Of a stretch of 64,000 nucleotides of DNA, positions 8,548 to 17,435 are shown in pieces. A program made the translations under genes and the position numbers. Origin of the DNA: CAYSCX01 sp964429575 (GTDB taxonomy: Bacteria > Desulfobacterota > Binatia > Binatales > Binataceae). The stretch is taken from the NCBI GenBank assembly GCA_964429575.1, contig CAYSCX010000013.1, forward strand, positions 9,860-73,859, given 5' to 3'. Below the pieces are notes generated by a model. That model was not told the DNA's origin. It did not search any database and worked only from the letters and a program-made list of their open reading frames with translations. Numbering within the stretch: the first letter of the stretch is position 1; every line of letters begins with the position of its first letter.

Positions 8548-8622
8548 TGGTAGGCACGGGCGGGATTGAACCGCCGACCCCTTCCGCGTCAAGGAAGTGC
8601 TCTCCCACTGAGCTACGTGCCT
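8548..8622 (-). tRNA. tRNA-Val (anticodon GAC)
   Basis: A complete cloverleaf is visible on the minus strand. It has a 7-bp acceptor stem AGGCACG/CGTGCCT, D stem GCTC/GAGC, and anticodon stem CTTCC/GGAAG around loop TTGACGC with anticodon GAC (8590-8588). The T arm GGCGG TTCAATC CCGCC is followed by discriminator A and an encoded CCA. It reads GUC valine codons. It is on the same strand as thrS and 74 bp upstream of it. Confidence 0.96.
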
Positions 8623-8910
8623 GTGTGTGCGAGGTTTGAATGGGCCGAAGCAAGCAATGAGATTTGCTAACAAAATTCCGGAGCGCGGGCAACCGGATGG
8701 CGGCGAGGTTAGGCTCGCGCGAGGCTTGCAGGGATGCCGTGACGCGTGCATCTGCGGCGCGCGCAAGTGCATTTTGCGTCGATCGATTGCGCGAGCGACA
8801 CGCTCAGAATGACGGCGCCGAAGCGCTCGCAACTGCGATAGAAGCTCACCGGCGTGGCGACCGGCGCGCAACGCATCTGCTAAGCTCTGGCGCCAAGTCG
8901 GCGTCACGGC

Positions 8911-9981
8911 ATGGACCGCACACGCATCCTCCAAGTCTTCTTCTTCGCGTTCCTCGTACTGTTCGCGTACGAGCTGTACGTATTGCTCTCGCCGTTTCTC
9001 GCGGCGATCGGTTGGGCAATTCTCTTCGCGTTCGTCGTGCACCCGCTCGTGGGCCATCTGCAGCGGTGGGTGAAGAGCAGAACGATAGCGGCTGCAATCA
9101 TCACCGCTGCGGTCGCGCTGGGCGTCATCGTGCCGGCGCTTTGGCTATCGGGGCGGCTCGCGGTGGAAGTGCAGAATCTCTATACGTCCGCGACGCAGGC
9201 GGCCGGCGGCGATGGGATCGCGTTTGCACACCGCTGGGCGGCGCGATCGCCGTTCGTCGCGTCGATCACGGATATGCTCGCGCGTTTCGACGTCAAGCTT
9301 GCCGACGAGATCCCCAAGCTTGCTGTACAGGCCGCCCAGTTCGGCAGCGATTACGTGGTTCGCAATGTGACGGCGGTCGCGCGGAACGTGATTTCGTTTT
9401 TGATCAGCTTTACGATCGTGCTGTTCACGCTTTTCTACCTGCTGCGCGACGGCGAGCAGTACTACGAAACGCTGCGTGGACTGACGCCGCTTGAGGAGGG
9501 CGACAAGGAGATCGTCTTCGAAGGTCTGCGTTCGGCGCTTTCCGCGGTGATGCGAGGGCTGCTTCTAACCTCGGTATTGCAGGGCGCCGGGATCGGAATC
9601 GGCCTGCTGGTTTGCGGAGTGCCGTACTCGCTGTTTCTCGCGGTCCTAACCGCGATTTGCTCACTGCTGCCGCTGGTCGGCACGGCGCTCGTCTGGGTGC
9701 CGGCGGCGATCTGGCTTCTGTACGCGAGCGGATGGGGGTGGGCGATCACGTTGGTCGTGTGGTCATCGTTGTGGGCGGCGGTGATCGACAATTTCATCCG
9801 CCCCACGATGATGAAGGAAGGTACCGGGCTGCCGACGATGGCGGTGTTTTTTGGAATGATGGGCGGTCTCGAGGCGTGGGGGTTTATCGGAATGTTCGCG
9901 GGCCCGGCGGTGATCGCAATTTTCGCTGCGCTGCTGAGGGTCTATCGGCGGACTTATGGTGACGGCAAGGCCGCGGCGTAG
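8911..9981 (+). CDS. AI-2E family transporter (PerM/YdiK-like membrane exporter)
   Basis: 356 aa with about eight hydrophobic helices. There is a pair at the N-terminus (FFFAFLVLFAYELYVLLSPF and the next), a third before an extended soluble segment (residues about 90-155), and a cluster at the C-terminus containing the family motifs FTLFYLLRDGEQYY, SVLQGAGIGIGLLVCGVPY, PLVGTALVWVPAAIWLL and DNFIRPTMMKEGTGLPTM. The family was named for autoinducer-2 export but most members have unknown substrates. The upstream 288 bp to tRNA-Val is a divergent region with no further gene that I can support, and no clear ribosome binding site precedes the ATG. Confidence 0.85.
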   Translation: MDRTRILQVFFFAFLVLFAYELYVLLSPFLAAIGWAILFAFVVHPLVGHLQRWVKSRTIAAAIITAAVALGVIVPALWLSGRLAVEVQNLYTSATQAAGGDGIAFAHRWAARSPFVASITDMLARFDVKLADEIPKLAVQAAQFGSDYVVRNVTAVARNVISFLISFTIVLFTLFYLLRDGEQYYETLRGLTPLEEGDKEIVFEGLRSALSAVMRGLLLTSVLQGAGIGIGLLVCGVPYSLFLAVLTAICSLLPLVGTALVWVPAAIWLLYASGWGWAITLVVWSSLWAAVIDNFIRPTMMKEGTGLPTMAVFFGMMGGLEAWGFIGMFAGPAVIAIFAALLRVYRRTYGDGKAAA

Positions 9982-10051
9982 ATGCGCCGATCGCATCGGT
10001 GAAACATCTCGGTAATCGGCACCGCGGTCACGGCGCTGTCACATCGGCCGT

Positions 10052-11383
10052 TCACAGCAGCGTTCCGCGCAGCAGCCACTGCGCGATATTAAAGTAGATG
10101 ACAAGCCCGGAGACGTCGACGAGGGTTGCGACCAATGGCGCCGATGCGCTCGCGGGGTCGAATTTGAACGTGCGCAGCGCGAACGGCAGCATCGCTCCCG
10201 CCAACGCGCCCCACGCGACGACTCCCACTACGCTCAGCGCCACCGTCATCGCGAGCAGGGAGGCGTGTTCGCCGTAGGAGCCGAAGAGTTGCTCCCACAC
10301 CATCACGCGCGTCATTCCGATCGTCCCCAGGATTGCTCCGAGCGCAACCCCCGCAGCCAGCTCGCGCCGAAACACCCGAAACATTTCATGTAGCCGAACT
10401 TCTCCGAGCGCCATCGCACGCACGACCAGCGTGGTGGCCTGCGAGCCGGAGTTGCCACCGCTCGAGATGATGAGTGGAATGAACACCGCAAGGACGACCG
10501 CTCTGGCTATGTCGGCCTCGAATCGAGCCATCGCGGTGGCCGTGAGCATCTCGCCCAGGAACAGCACCACCAGCCAGCCGGCGCGCTTTCGCACGAGTGT
10601 GACGAAGCTGGTGCGCCAGTACGGCAGGTCGAGCGCCTCCATACCGCCCAACTTCTGAATGTCTTCGGTGGCCTCCTCGGCGAGGACATCGACCACGTCG
10701 TCGATTGTGACGATGCCCTTGATGCGCCCGCCGCTGTCGACCACCGGCACCGCGAGCAGATTGCGCCGCGCGATCACCCGCGCGATTTCCTCCTGGTCCA
10801 TGGTTTCCGGGACCGAAAGCACGTCGCGATGCATGATGTCGACGATGAGCTGATCGTCGGGCGCGAGCAGGAGTTCCTTGAAGGAAATGACGCCCATCAA
10901 CTCCTGCCCGGGGCCGAGAACGTAGGCGTAGTAGATCGCTTCGGTGCGTTCGACCGCCTGGCGGCGGAGGTACCGAAGCGCCTCTGCGACTCGCATGTCC
11001 GGCCGAACGCGCGCGAACCGCGTGTTCATCAAGCCGCCAGCCTCATCCTCGACGTACGCGAGCAATGCGGTGACCTCACTGCGCGTGATGTCGTCGAGCA
11101 GTTCGATAAGTTCCGCGCGCCGCTCCGGGGGCGTATTTTGAATAACGTCGGCTGCGTCATCGGGAGCAAGCAGGCGCAGCCAAATGCGGCGCTCTCCGGG
11201 TGGCAGTGCGATCAGCAAGGCGGCCTGTGCGGGTACGGTAAGGCCCTGCATCAATTGCACTGCGGACTCGCGGTCGAGCTGGGCGAAACGCTCGAGCTGT
11301 TCCTCGGGCTCGAGCGTTCGCCACACGTCAAGCAGCTGATCGACGTCGGATCGCTGAGAGGTCTGTGGTTGGGCGTCTGCCAT
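10052..11383 (-). CDS. mgtE: Magnesium transporter MgtE
   Basis: 443 aa. Order of domains: N-terminal superhelical MgtE_N repeats (about residues 10-130, with LMQGLTVPAQAALLIALPPGERRIWL and DDAADVIQNTPPERRAELI); two CBS domains (VLGPGQELMGVISFKELLLA and RRNLLAVPVVDSGGRIKGIVTIDDVVDV); and a C-terminal pore of five helices with the conserved FIPLIISSGGNSGSQATTLVVRAMALGEV selectivity segment. It is a Mg2+-gated channel in which CBS and N domains sense cytosolic Mg2+. Transcribed divergently from the downstream nucleotidyltransferase; I saw no M-box riboswitch in the 220 bp in front of it. Confidence 0.95.
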   Translation of the reverse strand: MADAQPQTSQRSDVDQLLDVWRTLEPEEQLERFAQLDRESAVQLMQGLTVPAQAALLIALPPGERRIWLRLLAPDDAADVIQNTPPERRAELIELLDDITRSEVTALLAYVEDEAGGLMNTRFARVRPDMRVAEALRYLRRQAVERTEAIYYAYVLGPGQELMGVISFKELLLAPDDQLIVDIMHRDVLSVPETMDQEEIARVIARRNLLAVPVVDSGGRIKGIVTIDDVVDVLAEEATEDIQKLGGMEALDLPYWRTSFVTLVRKRAGWLVVLFLGEMLTATAMARFEADIARAVVLAVFIPLIISSGGNSGSQATTLVVRAMALGEVRLHEMFRVFRRELAAGVALGAILGTIGMTRVMVWEQLFGSYGEHASLLAMTVALSVVGVVAWGALAGAMLPFALRTFKFDPASASAPLVATLVDVSGLVIYFNIAQWLLRGTLL

Positions 11384-11603
11384 GGTCTCTCCTCGCGCGC
11401 GGTTGATCGGGCCGGAGCGTCGATTCGCCGCGAAGGTGAAGTAGCACTATAGGTCTAAGCACAAGCGCGGCGCCGGTGATATTGCGATCGACGCCGAGTC
11501 TCAACCGCGCGGTCCTTCCTCAGATCGCTCCGCGCGAAGGCAATTCAGGCCGTATGGAACGCCTTGCTTCGCGGGCGATAAACTTAACGGCGCGGAAACC
11601 CGG

Positions 11604-12938
11604 ATGACGGCCAAGGAAGAAAAGGCGCGCGCGATCGTTCGCCGGCTTGGCGAGGAGGGCTTCAAGGCCTACTTCGCAGGCGGATGCGTGCGCGATCGCG
11701 TACTGGGTGTCGAGGCCAAGGATTTCGACATCGCCACCGACGCGCGTCCCGAGGTCGTGCAGCGCATGTTCGATCACACGATCGCGGTGGGCGCGCGCTT
11801 CGGCGTGATCGTCGTTGTGCTCGACGGTGAGCCGTTTGAAGTCGCAACCTTTCGCGCCGACGCACCGTACATGGATGGCCGCCGTCCGTCCGCCGTGCAT
11901 TACGGGACGATCGAAGAAGACGCGAAACGCCGCGACTTTACGATCGGCGGCATGTACCACGACCCGGCCAACGATCGCGTGATTGATTTGGTCGGCGGGA
12001 TGCGCGATCTGCGCGCCGGAATCGTCCGCGCGATCGGAAATCCGTTCGAGCGCTTCGCGGAAGACCGGCTTCGCATCCTTCGCGCGGTGCGGTTCGCATC
12101 GAGGCTCGGATTCACGATCGAGCCCGGAACGTGGGCGGCAATCAAACGTGCGTCACCGAGCATCCGAGACATCGCCGCTGAGCGAATCGGCGAAGAACTT
12201 GTCATGATCATGACTGACGGCGCAGCCGCCCGCGGCATGGACCTGCTGCTCGAGAGCGGGCTCATGGCCGTATTGCTGCCGGAAGCCATTGCAATGATCG
12301 GATGTGCGCAGCCCGAGAATTTCCACCCCGAAGGTGACGTGTATGTGCACACGCGGCTTGCGGTCTCGATGCTGGAGGCGGGATGCACCGAGGCGCTCGC
12401 CTTCGGAATTCTGCTGCACGACATCGCGAAGCCGGGTTGCCGCGCGCAGGGCGACGGCAAGGTTACGTTCTACGGCCACACCGACGAAGGCGCGCGGATT
12501 GCCACCGACATCATGGCGCGGCTCAAGCGCTCGCGATTCGTGCAGGAGCGTGTCGCTTACCTGGTGCGCAACCACCTGCGGCTGTGCATGGCGCCGCGGA
12601 TGCGTCCGGCGACGCTAAAACGGATGCTCACCGAAGACGGGTTCGATGAGCTGCTCGAGGTTTCGCGCCTCGACGCGCTCGCATCAAGCTCCTACCTCGG
12701 CTTTTACCATTTCTGCCGCCGTGCGCTGCGCTCGATGACGGCTGAGGAGATTCGGCCGCTGCGCCTAATTGGCGGCAACGACCTGATTGCGCTCGGATTC
12801 GCGCCGGGACCGAATTTCAAGACCATCCTGCGCGAGGTCGAAGACCTGCAGCTTGATGGAGCGCTCACAACGCGCGAAGCGGCACTGGACTACGTCCGTA
12901 CTCGCTACCGTGCGTCGAACCCGGCGCCCGGCGCGTGA
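11604..12938 (+). CDS. CCA tRNA nucleotidyltransferase / poly(A) polymerase family protein with HD-like region
   Basis: 444 aa. The class II nucleotidyltransferase head is clear: AYFAGGCVRDRVLG followed by KDFDIATDARPE carries the catalytic DxD aspartates, then RFGVIVVVLDGEPFEVATFR and RRDFTIGGMYHD. The RNA-binding neck is EDRLRILRAVRFASRLGF. Past residue 245, YVHTRLAVSMLEAGCTEALAFGILLHDIAKPGC looks like an HD-domain His...HD pattern, as in many bacterial CCA-adding enzymes with repair activity. Sequence alone does not separate CCA addition from poly(A) tailing. Both tRNAs in this window already encode CCA, so a repair or tailing role is plausible. Confidence 0.88.
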   Translation: MTAKEEKARAIVRRLGEEGFKAYFAGGCVRDRVLGVEAKDFDIATDARPEVVQRMFDHTIAVGARFGVIVVVLDGEPFEVATFRADAPYMDGRRPSAVHYGTIEEDAKRRDFTIGGMYHDPANDRVIDLVGGMRDLRAGIVRAIGNPFERFAEDRLRILRAVRFASRLGFTIEPGTWAAIKRASPSIRDIAAERIGEELVMIMTDGAAARGMDLLLESGLMAVLLPEAIAMIGCAQPENFHPEGDVYVHTRLAVSMLEAGCTEALAFGILLHDIAKPGCRAQGDGKVTFYGHTDEGARIATDIMARLKRSRFVQERVAYLVRNHLRLCMAPRMRPATLKRMLTEDGFDELLEVSRLDALASSSYLGFYHFCRRALRSMTAEEIRPLRLIGGNDLIALGFAPGPNFKTILREVEDLQLDGALTTREAALDYVRTRYRASNPAPGA

Positions 12939-12990
12939 CTATCCGGCGTCCCTCTTGCCGCGCCCCGCGCATCCTGATGATTGTGTCGGC

Positions 12991-14463
12991 GTGCTCAAGG
13001 CCGCCGCGATAAGCAAGCGCTTCGGGAGCACGGTCGCGCTCGACCACGTCGATTTCGAAGCGCGGGCCGGCGAGATCCACGCGTTGCTTGGTGAGAACGG
13101 CGCGGGCAAGACCACCTTGATGAACGTGCTCGCCGGGACGTTGCGCTCCGACGCGGGCACGGCGTCTTTAGACGGCGTCGCACTCACCGCCGGCTCACCG
13201 CACGCAGCGCTCCGTGCCGGAATTGCGGCGGTGCATCAGAGTCCTCTCCTTTTCGAGCGGATGACTTGGGAGGACAACCTCGCTCTCGGCGGCTTCGGCG
13301 CCGAAAGTGTTCGGCTCGATCTCGCGCACGTGATCGAACGCTCGGCGGCGCAAGCGCGCAAGCTTGGCTTCGAGTTGCCGCCGGCAGGTGCGAGAGTCGA
13401 AGAGCGGTCGGTTGGAGAGCGCGTGCGCCTCGAAGTGCTGCGCGCGCTGAGCTTCAATCCGCGCGTTCTGATCCTTGACGAACCGACCAGCCTGCTTGCA
13501 CCGCATGAGCTTGCGGGCTTCCTCGAACTGTTGCGGCGCCTCAAGGCCGAGGGGCGAATCGTCGTGCTCATCACGCACAAACTCGCCGAGGCGCGCGCAG
13601 TCGCTGATCGCGTGACGGTGTTGCGCCAAGGGCGGGTCGCGATGCGAACCACTCCGGCTGAATCGAGCGAGGCGGACCTGGCGCGCGCAATGATCGGCGA
13701 GCTGGTCGGAGCAGTGCAGCCTCGCGACTCCGTGCCGCCGGGCGATGAGCCCGCTTTGTTGATTGAATCGCTCACACTTCACGACGGCCATCGCAGCATC
13801 GTTGATGGCATTACCTTGAGTGTCGCGCGCGGCGAAATCGCGGGAATCGCGGGCGTGGACGGCAATGGGCAGACGCAGTTGGTCGAGATACTTGCTGGGG
13901 TGCGCACGCCCACCGCTGGACGCGCGCACGTAACGGCGGGCGATCGCGACGGCGGTCTTGCGGTGATACCGCAGGACCGCGACCTCGATGGCCTCGTGCT
14001 CGACATGACGCTCTGGGAAAACCTGCTGCTGGCAGCTCCGCTGCGCGAGCGAATGAGCGGGCGCGGCTGGCTCGATCGTCGCACGGCGCAGTCGATGTGC
14101 AACGAACTGCTGGCGCGGTACCGAATTCAGACGCGCGGCTCTACCGCAACCGCGGGCGCGCTATCCGGCGGTAACCGGCAAAGGTTCTCCGTCGCGCGCG
14201 CGGTAGCCTCCAAGCCTCGGGTGATCGTCGCGCACAACATCACTCGCGGGCTCGACTTGCGCGCAACCGCCGACGTGCATCGTGCGATTTTTGATTTCGC
14301 GGCTGCGGGCGGCGCGGTACTGCTCATTTCCAGCGACCTCGACGAGCTGCTCGCGGTATGCGGGCGGCTCCATGTGATGAATCGCGGGCGGCTGCGCGCG
14401 ACTCCCGCGGGTGAGCGCGACCCGGAGCGGCTGGGGCTCATGATGGCGGGGACGTGGGAGTAG
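12991..14463 (+). CDS. BMP-type nucleoside/sugar ABC importer, dual ATPase subunit
   Basis: 490 aa from a GTG at 12991, chosen because homologues begin just before the AAAISKRFGSTVALDHVDFE stretch. Two ABC cassettes are present. The first has Walker A GENGAGKTT, Q-loop AAVHQSP, signature SVGERVRLEVL and Walker B RVLILDEPTSLL. The second has a degenerate Walker A GVDGNGQTQ, signature LSGGNRQRFSVARAV and RVIVAHNITRGLD in place of a normal Walker B. That asymmetry is the usual pattern of RbsA/YufO-like proteins. With the next two genes it makes the ATPase and two permeases of a nucleoside- or sugar-type importer. Confidence 0.9.
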   Translation: MLKAAAISKRFGSTVALDHVDFEARAGEIHALLGENGAGKTTLMNVLAGTLRSDAGTASLDGVALTAGSPHAALRAGIAAVHQSPLLFERMTWEDNLALGGFGAESVRLDLAHVIERSAAQARKLGFELPPAGARVEERSVGERVRLEVLRALSFNPRVLILDEPTSLLAPHELAGFLELLRRLKAEGRIVVLITHKLAEARAVADRVTVLRQGRVAMRTTPAESSEADLARAMIGELVGAVQPRDSVPPGDEPALLIESLTLHDGHRSIVDGITLSVARGEIAGIAGVDGNGQTQLVEILAGVRTPTAGRAHVTAGDRDGGLAVIPQDRDLDGLVLDMTLWENLLLAAPLRERMSGRGWLDRRTAQSMCNELLARYRIQTRGSTATAGALSGGNRQRFSVARAVASKPRVIVAHNITRGLDLRATADVHRAIFDFAAAGGAVLLISSDLDELLAVCGRLHVMNRGRLRATPAGERDPERLGLMMAGTWE

Positions 14464-14476
14464 GTCTCGCGCCGCG

Positions 14477-15562
14477 ATGACGCGACGATCGGCAGCGCTC
14501 GCAATCGTGCAGCCGCTTGCCGCAGTGGCGCTGGCTGCCGCGATCATCTCTCTGGTCCTTATCGGGCTGGGTGCATCACCGATCGGCGTTTTTCTGGCGC
14601 TCGCCCAAGGCGCGTTCGGAAGCTGGCTCGCGTTTACCGACACGATCGTCAAGGCGACGCCGCTTATCTTCACCGGGTTGGCGGTCTCGCTGGCGTTCTC
14701 GGCTGCGCTGTGGAACATCGGCGCAGACGGTCAGTTGATGGCGGGCGCCATCGTCGCGGGTGCAGTCGGACCGTATCTGGGCTCGCTGCCGGCGCCGCTC
14801 GCGGTTCTGGTGATGATCGCGAGCGGAGCCGCAGGGGGTGCAGGGTGGGGCGCGATCGCCGGGTGGCTCCGCGCGCGACGCGAGGTCAACGAGGTCATCG
14901 CGACGATCATGCTCAACTTCGTCGCGCTGCAACTCTTGAGTTTCGCGGTGCACGGACCGCTCCAGGAGCCGACACGCTCGTATCCAGCCAGCGCACCAAT
15001 CGCGCCGCCCGCCGAGATGTACACCTTCCTTGCGCCGAGCCGTCTCCACTTCGGCATCGTGATCGCGCTGGTTCTCGCGTTTGCCTGCTACCTCCTTTTG
15101 TTCCGCACCACGCTCGGATTTGAACTGCGCGCGATGGGCAGCAACCGCCGCGCTTCCCGGTTCTTCGGAATCCCGATCGCGCGCCTCACCGTCGTAGTGA
15201 TGGCGCTCTCCGGCGCGCTGGCAGGACTCGCGGGAGCGGTACAAGTGTCCGCAGTGACGCATCGTCTGTACGAACGCATATCGCCGGGCTGGGGCTTCGA
15301 GGCGATCGCGGTGGCGCTGGTCGCGCGGCTGCATCCGCTTGCGATCATTCCCGCCGCGCTGTTCTTCGGCGCGCTCGACAACGGCAGCCAGGCGATGCAG
15401 CGCGCCGAAGGCGTGTCACCCGTGTTGGTGCAGGTCATCCAGGGGATGGTGATTCTCATCCTGCTCGCGTTCGACACGTTCGCGTGGCGCGACGCGCGTG
15501 CGATCGTGCCTGTCGCGGCGGATGAGGGCGTCGCGGCGATGGAGGGAGCGCGCGATGCTTGA
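14477..15562 (+). CDS. BMP-type ABC importer permease 1 (YufP/NupP-like)
   Basis: 361 aa, about ten hydrophobic helices. Diagnostic family stretches are IVKATPLIFTGLAVSLAF, LWNIGADGQLMAGAI, REVNEVIATIMLNFVALQLL and GFELRAMGSNRRASRFFGI, followed by FEAIAVALVARLHPLAIIPA. These are the signature of inner-membrane permeases of basic-membrane-protein (BMP) type importers for nucleosides. It begins 13 bp after the ATPase stop and its last 8 bp overlap the second permease, so the three genes are one transcript. Confidence 0.9.
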   Translation: MTRRSAALAIVQPLAAVALAAAIISLVLIGLGASPIGVFLALAQGAFGSWLAFTDTIVKATPLIFTGLAVSLAFSAALWNIGADGQLMAGAIVAGAVGPYLGSLPAPLAVLVMIASGAAGGAGWGAIAGWLRARREVNEVIATIMLNFVALQLLSFAVHGPLQEPTRSYPASAPIAPPAEMYTFLAPSRLHFGIVIALVLAFACYLLLFRTTLGFELRAMGSNRRASRFFGIPIARLTVVVMALSGALAGLAGAVQVSAVTHRLYERISPGWGFEAIAVALVARLHPLAIIPAALFFGALDNGSQAMQRAEGVSPVLVQVIQGMVILILLAFDTFAWRDARAIVPVAADEGVAAMEGARDA

Positions 15563-16466
15563 GGCGTTCCTGGTTTCCGCAATCAGCATGGCTGCGCCGA
15601 TTCTCCTCGCCGCGCTGGGCGAGCTGATCGTCGAGCGCAGCGGTGTGCTCAACATCGGGATCGAAGGCGCGATGTTGATGGGCGCGTTCTTCGCGCTCGC
15701 CGCCGTTTACTTTACCGGGAGTCTCGCGCTTGGATTGCTGGCCGGCGTCGGTGCGGCGCTCGCGCTGCACGCAATTTTCGCGTTGCTGGCCGTGAATCTT
15801 GCGGTCAACCAAGTGGTCGCCGGGACCGCGCTCAACATTCTCGCGCTCGGCGTGACCGGTGTCTTTTACCGCAGCATGTTTGGAATCACCGGCAAGGCAT
15901 TCATAGTTGCGCCGTTCGCGAATGTTCGGCTTGGACCGCTCGCGGACCTGCCGGTCGTCGGGCCGCTGCTGTTCGACCGCAACCCTCTCATTTATCTGGC
16001 GCTGGTTTTGGTGCCTGTGGCCGCCTATACCCTGTCGCACACGCGCTATGGCCTCGAGCTTCGCGCCGCGGGCGAACGCCCCGAAGCCGCCGATGCGCTC
16101 GGTCTCGGTGTCTTTCGGCTTCGGTGGGAGGCCCTCATGATCTCGGGCGTGCTGACCGGACTCGCGGGCGCATACCTGACGCTCGCGTATGCGAACACGT
16201 TTGTGGAAGGGATTTCCGCCGGACGCGGCTTCGTCGCGCTGGCGGTCGTGATACTCGGGCGCTGGAACCCGTGGGGACTCGCGGCGGCGTCGGTTCTGTT
16301 CGGCGCGGCTATGGCGCTGCAATTCGGTTTGCAGGCGCTCGGTACGTCGATTCCGTATCAAATCTTCTTGGCGCTACCGTACGCATCGACGTTGATAGTG
16401 CTGGCCGTGATGGGCGGGCAGGCGGCCGCCCCAAGCGCGCTGGGCGCACCGTATCGCCGAGCGTGA
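15555..16466 (+). CDS. BMP-type ABC importer permease 2 (YufQ/NupQ-like)
   Basis: 303 aa from ATG 15555, which has a GGAGGG upstream at 15541 and overlaps the first permease by 8 bp; longer in-frame starts would bury it in that gene. Family motifs: MAAPILLAALGELIVERSGV, LNIGIEGAMLMGAFFAL, NLAVNQVVAGTALNILALGV, YGLELRAAGERPEAADALG and ISAGRGFVALAVVILGRWNP. It pairs with the previous permease to form the membrane channel. No BMP/Bmp-like substrate-binding lipoprotein follows. Confidence 0.9.
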   Translation: MLEAFLVSAISMAAPILLAALGELIVERSGVLNIGIEGAMLMGAFFALAAVYFTGSLALGLLAGVGAALALHAIFALLAVNLAVNQVVAGTALNILALGVTGVFYRSMFGITGKAFIVAPFANVRLGPLADLPVVGPLLFDRNPLIYLALVLVPVAAYTLSHTRYGLELRAAGERPEAADALGLGVFRLRWEALMISGVLTGLAGAYLTLAYANTFVEGISAGRGFVALAVVILGRWNPWGLAAASVLFGAAMALQFGLQALGTSIPYQIFLALPYASTLIVLAVMGGQAAAPSALGAPYRRA

Positions 16467-16489
16467 TATTGAAGTAGTGGTGGGAAGCG

Positions 16490-16762
16490 ATGCCTGAAGT
16501 CGCCAGGACAGAGTCCGCGTTTCCGATGGCCGAGTGTGTGCCGTGCGCACGCACGGTGCTTACCTACGTCGCACTGACTGACGATGGCGACCAATCGCGA
16601 TGCTGTGTGCATTGCGATGCTCGCGTCGGTGCCGAACTCAGGTGGGTCGGGGCTGACGAGCTTCAGGAAGACGGCTATGTGATCGGGTCGCCGGCTGCAC
16701 GCAAGTCGGGCGGCGGATGTAGCAGCGGCGGTTGCGGCACCTGCGGGACTCGCAAGCATTAG
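16490..16762 (+). CDS. Small cysteine-rich protein of unknown function
   Basis: 90 aa. Residues about 16-42 contain a CVPCART...CCVHCDARV arrangement: two CxxC pairs about 20 residues apart, the spacing of a small zinc ribbon or rubredoxin-like knuckle. The C-terminus is a Gly/Ser/Cys-rich tail GGGCSSGGCGTCGTRKH with three more cysteines, which could bind metal or a cluster. It starts 24 bp after the second permease and may be on the same transcript. I do not recognise the family. Coding evidence is the Cys pattern plus codon use like its neighbours. A short AGTGGTGGGAAG lies before the ATG. Confidence 0.65.
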   Translation: MPEVARTESAFPMAECVPCARTVLTYVALTDDGDQSRCCVHCDARVGAELRWVGADELQEDGYVIGSPAARKSGGGCSSGGCGTCGTRKH

Positions 16763-16803
16763 CTCGCCCGGGTCATTTCCGAATTCACCGGCGAGACATT
16801 TGG

Positions 16804-16960
16804 CAGGGTGTTGAGAAAAGCCTGGCATGCCAAATTGGCATCGACCTTATTCTCAACACCCGGCGTGAAAACTGGCTGCCTTCCTAATCTTCTCCCCCTC
16901 CGGGGGAGACGCGAGAGAGGGAGCAGGCTGTTGAAAATGCCTATTTCAACAGCCTGCTAG
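16804..16960. repeat. Hairpin-rich interspersed repeat, copy A
   Basis: About 157 bp, matching an inverted copy at 62911-63069. It has three parts. A CAGGGTGTTGAGAA / TTCTCAACACCC hairpin (16804-16817 and 16850-16861) comes first. A central TCTCCCCC-TCC-GGGGGAGA hairpin (16891-16909) follows. At the end is AGCAGGCTGTTGAAA paired with TTTCAACAGCCTGCT (16922-16958). The two ends are themselves imperfect inverted repeats of each other, so the unit looks like a MITE or REP-like element. It fills the convergent gap between the Cys-rich gene and trmL, and its last CTAG includes the trmL stop codon. No ORF is inside. Confidence 0.85.
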
Positions 16961-17430
16961 TCGCTCAGCATATTGAGCTGGCGCAGCGCCTCGTAAACCA
17001 CCACCGATACTGCATTGGCGAGATTGAGGCTTCGCACGCCAGGCTCGAAGATCGGAATCCGGTACGCGCGCTCCGCATTCGAATCGAGAAGCGCGCGATT
17101 CAGCCCCTTCGTCTCACAGCCAAATATCAGGTAGTCGCCGCGCGCATAGGGCGCGTCGGTGTAGCGCTTGCGCGAGTGGGTTGAGAAGAACTTCGCGGGT
17201 ACCTCGGCATGTGCACGATTGAAATCGTCCCAGCCGCGGTACGTGCGCAAATCGACCAGCGGCCAATAATCGAGTCCCGCGCGCTTCAGATAGCGATCCT
17301 CGAGCGAGAAACCGAGCGGACCGACCAGATGCAAGCGCGACCGCGTCGCCGCCGCAAGCCGCGCGATGGAGCCGGTGTTCTGCGGAATTTCGGGCTCGAC
17401 GAGAACGATGTGGAGGTGCGGCTCGGGCAA
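16957..17430 (-). CDS. trmL: tRNA (cytidine(34)-2'-O)-methyltransferase
   Basis: SPOUT-fold methyltransferase that 2'-O-methylates the wobble base of tRNA-Leu. Motifs: HIVLVEPEIPQNTGSIARLA at the N-terminus, LHLVGPLGFSLEDRYLKRAGLDYW split over the family signature, then the knot LIFGCETKGLNRALL and RIPIFEPGVRSLNLANAVSV. Starting at TTG 17430 gives 157 aa, the family's normal length. That codon lies 5 nt after the stop of the upstream gene, suggesting coupling. The alternative ATG at 17505 (182 aa) adds a non-conserved tail and would overlap the upstream gene by 70 bp. Its stop TAG lies in the edge of the repeat. Confidence 0.9.
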   Translation of the reverse strand: MPEPHLHIVLVEPEIPQNTGSIARLAAATRSRLHLVGPLGFSLEDRYLKRAGLDYWPLVDLRTYRGWDDFNRAHAEVPAKFFSTHSRKRYTDAPYARGDYLIFGCETKGLNRALLDSNAERAYRIPIFEPGVRSLNLANAVSVVVYEALRQLNMLSD

Positions 17431-17435
17431 GCGGC

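Noticed and set aside
11384..11603. M-box Mg2+ riboswitch before mgtE
   Set aside because: None of the conserved M-box sequence blocks is recognisable in the 220-bp divergent region.
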